64,000 bases of DNA from Anaerolineales bacterium UBA2317 (GTDB lineage Bacteria; Chloroflexota; Anaerolineae; Anaerolineales; Villigracilaceae): contig DDVH01000022.1 of the NCBI GenBank assembly GCA_002345215.1, positions 1-64,000 of the forward strand. The letters are read 5' to 3'. The position numbers and the translations under genes are program-made. Of the stretch, positions 44,391 through 51,443 are shown piece by piece. The first letter of the stretch is position 1; every line of letters begins with the position of its first letter. The notes under the pieces were generated by a model. The model had not been told where the DNA came from, did not search any database, and worked only from the letters and a program-made list of their open reading frames with translations.

Positions 44391-44405
44391 AAGGAGATTG
44401 ATAAA

Positions 44406-44858
44406 ATGTTAAAAGCAGGGTTGATTTCTGGCGCAGTAATGTTTCTATTTGTATTGATTGCCGCAGCAGGAGTAAGTCCTCTGTGTGCGTTTTGTGTACC
44501 GCTTGTCACCGGTCTTGGTGCTGGATACTTGAACGGCGTCTTTGAAAAAGATTCTGCCACAGTTGTTCAGCGTGGTGCTTATGCGGGAGCCATTGCTGGC
44601 GGATTTGGGATTGTGGCACAAATGATAGCCGCTGTTATTAACGCAATGGTGATGCAAAATCCTGAATATCAAATTAATGAATTACTTGGGTTACCTACGG
44701 CAGACCCAACAACAGTTTGGTTATCAGCACTGGGTATGGCATGTTTTGTTGGTTTTGTTAATATTGGCTTGACGGCAGGCTTGGGTGCTGGTGGCGGTGC
44801 CATTTGGCGAAATACAGCGGGGAAGTCAACGCCTCCTTCTGATATTACACCTGCTTAA
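44406..44858 (+). CDS. Gly-rich multi-pass membrane protein, function unknown
   Basis: 150 residues with about four hydrophobic helices (about 3-25, 26-45, 58-85, 105-135), many with GxxxG/small-residue zippers (GLGAGYLNG, GAYAGAIAGGFG, GLTAGLGAGGGA). Shine-Dalgarno AAGGAGATT. It probably belongs to the tpi transcript. No family recognised. Confidence 0.6.
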   Translation: MLKAGLISGAVMFLFVLIAAAGVSPLCAFCVPLVTGLGAGYLNGVFEKDSATVVQRGAYAGAIAGGFGIVAQMIAAVINAMVMQNPEYQINELLGLPTADPTTVWLSALGMACFVGFVNIGLTAGLGAGGGAIWRNTAGKSTPPSDITPA

Positions 44859-44870
44859 TTAATTCACCCT

Positions 44871-45623
44871 GTGTTTTTTTCTGGGTTCATTTGGTTTATC
44901 TTAATGCTTTTGCCGCTGGTGATTCTCCAGCGGCTTTTGCATCGTGAAATTCAAGTGGTGATGTTGCTCATCACCCGCAATATCCAATTGACCTTAGCCA
45001 TATTTTCCATTTTGTTTTTCCCCGGTGTGTTGTTACATGAGACTAGTCATTTTTTTATGGCAAAAATATTAAGAGTGAAAACAGGGAAATTTTCTGTGAT
45101 TCCAAAACCGCTCTCAAATGGACGTTTACAAATGGGTTATGTGGAGGTCGAACGGACAGATTTCATCCGCGATTCGTTGATTGGCTTGGCACCATTAATC
45201 GCAGGGACGTTGTTTATTGCTTATGCTGGAATTGCACAATTGCAATTAAATACATTATGGAATGTGCTTCAAAATGGTCAGGTGGAATTGTTTTGGATGG
45301 GGGTGGGGTTGTTACCGACCATTTCAGATTTTTGGTTGTGGTTTTATTTGACGATTGTCGTTTCTAGCACCATGATGCCTTCTGAATCTGACAGACATGC
45401 TTGGCTTCCGCTAGGCATTTGGATTGGCGTTTTGTTTACGCTTGCCATACTCTCTGGTTTTGGAACTTGGATGTTGGACAATCTTGCCCCATTTTTTGAT
45501 AATTTACTAAATTCAGTGGCATTGTTGTTTGGATTAAGTAATTTAGTTCACATTGTTTTATTGTTTCCATTTTTTGTTTTGCATCGCTTGCTAGTGTATA
45601 TAATGAAGGTGGATGTAAAGTAG
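44871..45623 (+). CDS. M50-like site-2-protease family membrane protein
   Basis: 250 residues, mostly hydrophobic. The zinc motif HETSH (HExxH) in GVLLHETSHFFMAKILRVKTG sits in a membrane helix, and a second possible ligand region is MMPSESDRHAW. These are the marks of M50-type intramembrane metallopeptidases, though it lacks a PDZ domain. The start is uncertain: the GTG at 44871 or an ATG 11 codons later. Its TAG stop is part of the repeated GTAGGGGCGAG element. It sits at the end of the tpi-region transcript. Confidence 0.7.
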   Translation: MFFSGFIWFILMLLPLVILQRLLHREIQVVMLLITRNIQLTLAIFSILFFPGVLLHETSHFFMAKILRVKTGKFSVIPKPLSNGRLQMGYVEVERTDFIRDSLIGLAPLIAGTLFIAYAGIAQLQLNTLWNVLQNGQVELFWMGVGLLPTISDFWLWFYLTIVVSSTMMPSESDRHAWLPLGIWIGVLFTLAILSGFGTWMLDNLAPFFDNLLNSVALLFGLSNLVHIVLLFPFFVLHRLLVYIMKVDVK

Positions 45624-45652
45624 GGGCGAGATTACCTCGCCCTTACTTTTTC
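45621..45652. terminator. Repeated GGGGCGAG terminator element, copy 2
   Basis: GTAGGGGCGAG, loop, CTCGCCCTTACTTTTT. It supplies the stop codon of the M50-like gene and encodes the C-terminus of the convergent methyltransferase, so both genes use the inserted sequence. Confidence 0.8.
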
Positions 45653-46530
45653 TTCCCAATCGCCAACATTTTATTTCGTATCGGAAAAATCAGGAAGAAA
45701 ATATGAACTAGGGGTAACAAAATTTTGACGAGTAAATCAGACCTAAAAAACTTTTTCAAATAAAATGAATATGGAAAAGAAAGTTCGTGAAAGGTTTTTA
45801 ACTCTAAAACTTCTAATCCAACTGACTCAAACAATCTTTTCATTTCACTCAATGACAAAATTTGCTTATGCCCAAATGGTTTGGAAGAATACATGGCATT
45901 CAAAAATGTGGGAAATCTTCCGCGTGAAATTTTGTAAGTAAATTCTCCAAAGCGGTGATAAAACGCATCACGACAAGGGGTGTCAATTAATAAAATGCCG
46001 CCTTTTTTCAAAACTTTTACGGCATGTTGCAATGTAGCAAGTGGATAATTGACATGCTCAATCACATCCCACAGCGTTACAATATCAAATGTATTCCCAA
46101 AACTTTCCCAATAATTATCTTCAATCGGGCGTTTGGTGATGTCTAATCCGTGTTTGGTTTTGGCGTAATGCGCACGTGAATCGCTCAACTCAATCCCAAT
46201 CACTTTCGCACCTTCCGCTTTCATCTTAGATAAAAATAATCCGCCACCACAGCCGATGTCTAAGACTCGTTTGTCTTTTATATCTAAGTGTCGTTTGACT
46301 GCATTTACTTGATTTTCAATTCTTTCAGGATTTGATTGCAAAGATTTTTCAATGTACTTAATTTCCTCGTCGGTTAATCCACTACCATCAATAATGGGGG
46401 AAATCTCTGTTACAGCGTCAAGCGTATCTACGTAATGAAATCCATTCGGGGAGACAAATACATTCGCACTTGCTAATTTATATTTGGGTTTGCCCTCGAT
46501 TTTATGTTTTAACTCGTCAAGATTTTCCAT
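45643..46530 (-). CDS. SAM-dependent methyltransferase (class I)
   Basis: 295 residues. SAM motif I is RVLDIGCGGGLFLSKMKAEG, the acidic end of beta 2 is VIGIELSDS, and motif II is IVTLWDVIEHVNYPL. The combination resembles UbiG-like and O-antigen/glycan-associated methyltransferases of the Methyltransf_23 type; the substrate is unknown. The C-terminal hydrophobic helix (LVKILLPLVHIFFLIFPI) suggests membrane contact. The last residues are encoded by the repeated terminator element. It is the last gene of the four-gene operon, directly after the hydrolase stop. Confidence 0.85.
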   Translation of the reverse strand: MENLDELKHKIEGKPKYKLASANVFVSPNGFHYVDTLDAVTEISPIIDGSGLTDEEIKYIEKSLQSNPERIENQVNAVKRHLDIKDKRVLDIGCGGGLFLSKMKAEGAKVIGIELSDSRAHYAKTKHGLDITKRPIEDNYWESFGNTFDIVTLWDVIEHVNYPLATLQHAVKVLKKGGILLIDTPCRDAFYHRFGEFTYKISRGRFPTFLNAMYSSKPFGHKQILSLSEMKRLFESVGLEVLELKTFHELSFPYSFYLKKFFRSDLLVKILLPLVHIFFLIFPIRNKMLAIGKKK

Positions 46531-47322
46531 TTATATTGTCTTTTCCAAAAACTCGTTCAAAACTCTGTTAAATTCTTCTGGATTATCCATATTTGAATTG
46601 TGCGAAGCGTTCGTAATAATTCTTAATTCAATCTTTTCATTCTTTGACCATTGTTGGCTATATTGCTGAACTTTTCCGGCTTGATCTAATTCTCCATAAA
46701 TAATCAGCGTTGGTACTGATAAAAGGAAATCTTCTTTGTATTCCTGTAAGCCTTTATAGACCTCTTTCATAATATATGCAATTTCTTTTTTCGTTAGTTT
46801 CTTTAGTGTTTCTAAAGCGTATTTTTCAGCCTGTGTTTTGATAGCAATCCCTTTGGCAATTGTCTTGATTAAATAATTATACGGATAAAGCATTAATAAC
46901 GCAGGTGTTATTGATAACAACCAATTATCTAATCTTGAATAATAGGATGGCTGAATAGGTGAGGAATCGACAGCAACTAGGCTCGATACTTGATTAGGGT
47001 GATTCAATGCTACGATTTGAGAGATATACCCGCCCATAGACTGCCCGACCAAGTGAGCCTTGGTTATATTCTCTTGCTTCAAAATTCCAATTAAATCATC
47101 CGCGCTGTTTTGTAAAGAGAAATTTTTATATGGTTTGGATTTTCCATGCGCTGGCACATCCCATACAATTACAGTATAGCTTTTTGAGAAAAACTCTACT
47201 TGGCTTTGAAACATCTGATGATCCATTGTAGCCCCATGCGTGAATACAATAGAAATATTACCTTCACCTTGAATCCAATAATAGATATCGCCTCTTGGTC
47301 CGTGGAGTATTTTTTGCTTCAT
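46531..47322 (-). CDS. Alpha/beta hydrolase
   Basis: 263 residues. Oxyanion region FTHGATMDHQMF, nucleophile elbow GQSMGGYIS, an acid near IIYGELDQAG, and His near ITNASHNSNMDNP. Typical esterase/haloperoxidase-like fold with no signal peptide. The ATG overlaps the stop of the deoxynucleoside kinase (ATGA) and it directly abuts the methyltransferase start, so translation is coupled. Substrate unknown. Confidence 0.88.
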   Translation of the reverse strand: MKQKILHGPRGDIYYWIQGEGNISIVFTHGATMDHQMFQSQVEFFSKSYTVIVWDVPAHGKSKPYKNFSLQNSADDLIGILKQENITKAHLVGQSMGGYISQIVALNHPNQVSSLVAVDSSPIQPSYYSRLDNWLLSITPALLMLYPYNYLIKTIAKGIAIKTQAEKYALETLKKLTKKEIAYIMKEVYKGLQEYKEDFLLSVPTLIIYGELDQAGKVQQYSQQWSKNEKIELRIITNASHNSNMDNPEEFNRVLNEFLEKTI

Positions 47323-47909
47323 AATTTTATTTTATCAAGAATAATAGAAATACTCTGTAAATATTCGGTAGTTTCCTTTGAAACATCTATCTTCAAAACC
47401 CTTGACTCGTCAACCGATTCTAACCACTCATTGATCAATGTTTCCAACATGTTCGCGTCATCACCTGACGCGATATTGATTCTATCTCTTGAAGCCAATC
47501 TTTCGTGGATAATTTTTTCGTCGGCATATAAAGAAACAATTAAGTCTGGTGCAGGTTGATGCGCCCGAATGAGATTGTAAAAGCGTCGGCATAGGTCAAA
47601 GTCTAAGTCGCTGAGCCAGTTGTGCGTATGAAAGAGGCGTGTGAAACCGTAGAAGTCTAAGTCCAAGCCTCCATCCATCAAAGCAGGCTTATCATTTTGT
47701 CGAAGTTCAAATTCTTGCTCGGCTTTATGAATTAAATAATCCAGTTGATTCGCAAGTGCATACTTTGTATCTTGCTTGAACAATGTTTGAAAAGGTCTTT
47801 CAGCATGTTGTTCGTATGCAACGGCAAAATCATGATGCTTGCATAAGGCTTGCATGAGTGTGGTTTTGCCAACGCCACTTGCACCGACAATGATGATTAA
47901 TTTATTCAT
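47319..47909 (-). CDS. Deoxynucleoside-kinase-like P-loop protein
   Basis: About 196 residues from MNKLIII. Walker A is GASGVGKTTL. The following EQHAERPFQTLF, QLDYLIHKAEQEFELR and DLIVSLYADEKIIHERLASRDR segments follow the deoxynucleoside kinase plan (ERP/ERS-like box and LID Arg residues). The substrate (dAdo/dGuo versus others, or a non-nucleoside) is uncertain. The ATG overlaps the stop of the protease gene by 8 nt, so the upstream in-frame ATG at 47939 (inside the protease gene) is less likely. Confidence 0.75.
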   Translation of the reverse strand: MNKLIIIVGASGVGKTTLMQALCKHHDFAVAYEQHAERPFQTLFKQDTKYALANQLDYLIHKAEQEFELRQNDKPALMDGGLDLDFYGFTRLFHTHNWLSDLDFDLCRRFYNLIRAHQPAPDLIVSLYADEKIIHERLASRDRINIASGDDANMLETLINEWLESVDESRVLKIDVSKETTEYLQSISIILDKIKL

Positions 47910-49248
47910 TACAAAATGCGGGTGCCTCAAAGAATTCAACTTGCGTGATGAACCAACCTTGATTTAATTTTTGAATCGTAATCGTTTGTGGCAAGAGACG
48001 AGGTTCTGCGATGCGTACAAGTTCTGCATTGGTGCGGTTATATGTTTTTGTTGACCATACTTCGCAAGTATCTACTTCAATATTTTCATTGTTTATCACG
48101 CGAATATCTTGAATGTAGCTTTTATAAAAATCAATTTCAGAAATTTGCACAAGTCCTTGCTGATTTAATCCATCAATTTCATTTGCCATTTGTTCAAAAA
48201 TTTCTCCAGCCATAATGGATGAAACGATATTTACATTTCCATCGCGATAAGCTTGTATTTGAAGTTGAATGGCGCGTGTTAAAAATTCACTCACTTCTTT
48301 ATTTAACTCAGGTGAAACATCGGCTTGGTCGGGGAAAAACGGATTGGTTCCTTGCCGAATTTCATCTCCATCATTGACACCATCGTTATCCATATCGGCA
48401 TCCAATGGGTTCATGCGATATAAAACTTCAACACCATCACCAAGTCCATCATTATCCGTATCTCTTTTATTCGGGTCTGTGCCAGTTTTTAGGATTTCAT
48501 TTTCATCAGAGATTCCATCACCATCTGAATCTGTATTTGGGCTTCGTGGTGGAGCGGCATCTTCGGGAGGCGCTTCAGGCGAAGGGGCAGGCTGAGATGC
48601 CAACCCATACAGTGCTTGTGCGCCAGCAATATCATCTTCACCAAGAAAGCGATGCGGACCTAAATAAGATGGATACATCAAAGCATCTAGGTCGTTGCTA
48701 TGGTCAAACCCCAAGTTGTGACCAATTTCATGTGCGGCGACGGTTAACAAATCCACATTTTGTGATTCACTATTGACCCATCTTTCGGCATTATCAAAAT
48801 GTAAAAAGACTTGCCTATCTTCATACGGGTTTGGGTAAGAAGCATGGGCGAGTACATCACCCGGTCCATCAAATGGATCACCATCACCATGATTTCCTTC
48901 TGCCCACCCGATGAGAATGTCGGCGAAATCAAGGTCATTTGTCTCGGTAAAAGTAAGAGGCGTTTCATCTGTCCAAAGTGCAAAAGCGGCACGCACTAAA
49001 TCCTGTTCTGTATTGCCGCTTATTTTTTCAGTTCCATTGATGAAGTAATACGTTATATCGGTTTTTCCCCATTTTGAAATGGCGCGATAACTCAACGAAG
49101 TTTCATCGTCATCATCTGCATCAGGAAGGTTATCATATCGGTAAGTTGTTTCAACTTCTTGCCCGGGTGCAAACCCCGAACAAGCAATTGAAACGACTAC
49201 TATAAGTGTGAGAATAATAATTAGATGTTTTAGAAAAGAATGACGCAT
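47902..49248 (-). CDS. Matrixin-like metalloprotease lipoprotein with thrombospondin-type-3 repeats
   Basis: 448 residues. Lipoprotein signal (lipobox VVSIAC, Cys about 23). Zinc-protease motif HEIGHNLGFDHSNDLDALMYP is the HExxHxxGxxH plus Met-turn of the M10/matrixin group. Thr/Pro-rich linker, then three Ca-binding thrombospondin-3-like repeats (DSDGDGISDENEI, DTDNDGLGDGVEV, DMDNDGVNDGDEI), then a C-terminal domain with one Cys pair candidate. Predicted cell-surface protease. It leads the operon with dNK, hydrolase and methyltransferase. Shine-Dalgarno GAGG. Confidence 0.9.
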   Translation of the reverse strand: MRHSFLKHLIIILTLIVVVSIACSGFAPGQEVETTYRYDNLPDADDDDETSLSYRAISKWGKTDITYYFINGTEKISGNTEQDLVRAAFALWTDETPLTFTETNDLDFADILIGWAEGNHGDGDPFDGPGDVLAHASYPNPYEDRQVFLHFDNAERWVNSESQNVDLLTVAAHEIGHNLGFDHSNDLDALMYPSYLGPHRFLGEDDIAGAQALYGLASQPAPSPEAPPEDAAPPRSPNTDSDGDGISDENEILKTGTDPNKRDTDNDGLGDGVEVLYRMNPLDADMDNDGVNDGDEIRQGTNPFFPDQADVSPELNKEVSEFLTRAIQLQIQAYRDGNVNIVSSIMAGEIFEQMANEIDGLNQQGLVQISEIDFYKSYIQDIRVINNENIEVDTCEVWSTKTYNRTNAELVRIAEPRLLPQTITIQKLNQGWFITQVEFFEAPAFCNE

Positions 49249-49291
49249 ATCTACCTCGCAAATGCAGAAATCTTAATGAAATTGTTTCAAG

Positions 49292-49297
49292 TATAAT
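49292..49297 (+). promoter_or_regulatory. -10 box of the membrane TIR gene
   Basis: TATAAT, 37 nt before the ATG at 49335. The leader carries TTGGAG. No consensus -35. Confidence 0.4.
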
Positions 49298-49334
49298 TGA
49301 AGTGCTAGAACATTTTACTCTTTTGGAGCATGCT

Positions 49335-50930
49335 ATGGCTGGCAAAATTTTTATGAGTTACTCACGCCGTGAGTTGGGGTTTGTAGATGATTTAGTAAGC
49401 AAACTAGAAGAAAAAGGTTATGATGTTTGGCTTGATTATCGCGTATTAATTCCCGGTTCCCCATGGAAAGAACAAATTGATAAAGGCTTGAACGAATCAG
49501 ATACAGTTTTGTTGGTTGTATCAAAAGCCTCATTAGCATCTCAGTATGTAGAATTGGAATGGCGTCACTTCTTAGATATGAAGAAGCGCATGATTCTTTT
49601 GATATTTGAAGCCGTAGATATTCCTAAAGAGTTAGAAAAATTTGAATGGGTAGATTTTCGTGGCAGTTATAAAGCAGGCTTGACCGAATTATTTTCTCAA
49701 TTAGAAAAACCAATTCAAGAAGAACATCTCGCTCCAGAATCGGGTTTCAAAATGCCGTGGCAAATTTGGGGAACGATTGTCTTAAGCGTAATCGTTGCAC
49801 TGATTTCACTCGGCACATTTTGGACAATTTTTATTCCATTTGTTTTAATTCCATTGCCTTATCAAATTTTCAAACGCAGTTTTGATTTTATGCGCGTGCA
49901 AGCGGCGTTGGCGGCTTTGCCGATTGCCTTAGCAATGGGTGAATTTGTTTATGTTGAAAATACTGAATTGATAGATTCTTTAACATACGGCTTTGGTCTG
50001 GGATTTTTAGCATGGGTCTTACTAGCGGTCTTACGCTCAGCACCGCTTCAACGCTGGGGGAAACCTGAATCAACCGTGCCAAAATTTGCCAACCCCTACA
50101 ACCCAAACATTATGAATCCTGAACCTGTGCCATTCTTTATTGATTATGCTCCACAAGATTCAAAAATTGCAGATGAAATGAGCACCATGCTCAAGAAATA
50201 TGGTCACCCGCAAGCCGATAGCATTCAAAGTGCAAAAGCGGTGATGGCTTTAATCTCGCGCTTCAAAAATAATACAGAAGCAGACCCTGTAAAACAAGTT
50301 GTTTTCCCGGTTATGATTCAAATGAATAATGACCTTGCTCCGAAATTATCTAAAGTGCAATGGATTGATTTTCGCCCCGGCGTGAAAGGATTAAATCGTT
50401 TATCTCAATTGCTTCCTAACCCAACTGCTTTACTTAAAGCATTAGGAATGCGCCCGGTCAGTTCATTATCCGTTTACCCGCCCATGATAACGGCTTTAAT
50501 ATATTTTATTATCCTAATTGCAGTTATAAATGTCGGTGCTGTGATTGATTATCTCTTCTTTACAGGTGTGACCGGGATTCTTGATGAAGAATCTGTGCCA
50601 CTTCTTTTAGGCGTAATGGCTGGTAGTGTATTCCTGTTTGCTGTTTTATCATTTTTTATGGTACGCAGTTTAATTTCACGCACTGGCTTGTTTTCAAATA
50701 TCAAAACTTTTATAGTAGGTTTCATTATTCAAGGCGTATTGGTATTTGGTATCCGCGCATTTGATAATTTTATTTACGATATTTTGCTTGATGAAGCAGG
50801 CGTTGATTTAGGTTATACCTTCACTTATTTAGGAACGTGGGTTTATGTAATTGGGCTTGCGGTGTTGGCAATTGTATATTTCAGAAATCGCCTAGATATA
50901 AAACGCTGGTTTCCATCGACTCAAAAATAA
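49335..50930 (+). CDS. Membrane TIR protein with second TIR-like domain
   Basis: About 531 residues. N-terminal TIR at 3-125 (KIFMSYSRRELGFVDDL, VWLDYRVLIPGSPW, conserved Glu at YVELEWR, E75). Three to four hydrophobic helices at about 142-240 (WQIWGTIVLSVIVALISLG, IFIPFVLIPLPY). Then a second globular part at about 270-375 that reads like a degraded TIR (PVPFFIDYAPQDSKIADEM, VVFPVMIQMNNDLAPKL, QWIDFRPG) without the catalytic Glu, then three or four more helices. Both globular parts would face the cytosol. This suggests a membrane-embedded TIR receptor or effector. It is followed after 3 nt by a small gene in the same operon. Confidence 0.85.
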   Translation: MAGKIFMSYSRRELGFVDDLVSKLEEKGYDVWLDYRVLIPGSPWKEQIDKGLNESDTVLLVVSKASLASQYVELEWRHFLDMKKRMILLIFEAVDIPKELEKFEWVDFRGSYKAGLTELFSQLEKPIQEEHLAPESGFKMPWQIWGTIVLSVIVALISLGTFWTIFIPFVLIPLPYQIFKRSFDFMRVQAALAALPIALAMGEFVYVENTELIDSLTYGFGLGFLAWVLLAVLRSAPLQRWGKPESTVPKFANPYNPNIMNPEPVPFFIDYAPQDSKIADEMSTMLKKYGHPQADSIQSAKAVMALISRFKNNTEADPVKQVVFPVMIQMNNDLAPKLSKVQWIDFRPGVKGLNRLSQLLPNPTALLKALGMRPVSSLSVYPPMITALIYFIILIAVINVGAVIDYLFFTGVTGILDEESVPLLLGVMAGSVFLFAVLSFFMVRSLISRTGLFSNIKTFIVGFIIQGVLVFGIRAFDNFIYDILLDEAGVDLGYTFTYLGTWVYVIGLAVLAIVYFRNRLDIKRWFPSTQK

Positions 50931-50933
50931 CTT

Positions 50934-51404
50934 ATGACCGAGCCGATTGTTTTAACTTCTGATAGCCCTATTTTAGATACATTGAATTTCAAACCGTATC
51001 GTAATACTTCCATACGGAAGGTCAAGCCATTTTTGCCGGGACCAAACGAATCGCAAACGATGGAGGTAAAAACGCCGTGGGGGGCAACCCTTACCGCTAA
51101 AAAAGGAGATATGCTCATCAGTGAAATAGATGCTCCTGATGATGTTTGGCCCATAGACCCTGAAATTTTTGATAAAACTTACATGATGACTGAACCGGGC
51201 GTTTGCATTAAAAGAGCAGTGGTAATGTTGGTACCACTTGTGGAAGTAACAAAAGGTGATGCAGACCAAAAGGTGACGATTGAAACATTAGAAGGACCAG
51301 AAACTGTGCGGGCTGGAGATTTTCATCTCGCCAAAGGAATACGTGGAGAAATTTGGGCTTACCCTAATGAAAAAGTAAGAGACAAAATGAGACTCGTTGA
51401 ATAA
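50934..51404 (+). CDS. Small protein with two PGDYG-like segments
   Basis: 156 residues. There are two similar segments (KKGDMLISEI...PEIFDKTYMM and RAGDFHLAKG...PNEKVRDKMRL), each with an A/K-GD-hydrophobic start and a Glu/Phe-rich end, resembling the PGDYG domain found near nucleotide and phage-related enzymes. No catalytic residues are evident. It sits 3 nt behind the membrane TIR gene. Its last codons and stop are inside the terminator stem. Confidence 0.55.
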   Translation: MTEPIVLTSDSPILDTLNFKPYRNTSIRKVKPFLPGPNESQTMEVKTPWGATLTAKKGDMLISEIDAPDDVWPIDPEIFDKTYMMTEPGVCIKRAVVMLVPLVEVTKGDADQKVTIETLEGPETVRAGDFHLAKGIRGEIWAYPNEKVRDKMRLVE

Positions 51405-51420
51405 CGAGTCTCATTTTGTC
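51381..51420. terminator. Long terminator overlapping the end of the PGDYG-like gene
   Basis: GACAAAATGAGACTCGTT, GAAT, AACGAGTCTCATTTTGTC, an 18-bp perfect stem between the convergent TIR and SLOG operons. Confidence 0.85.
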
Positions 51421-51443
51421 TCTTTACAAAGTTGCTAGATATT

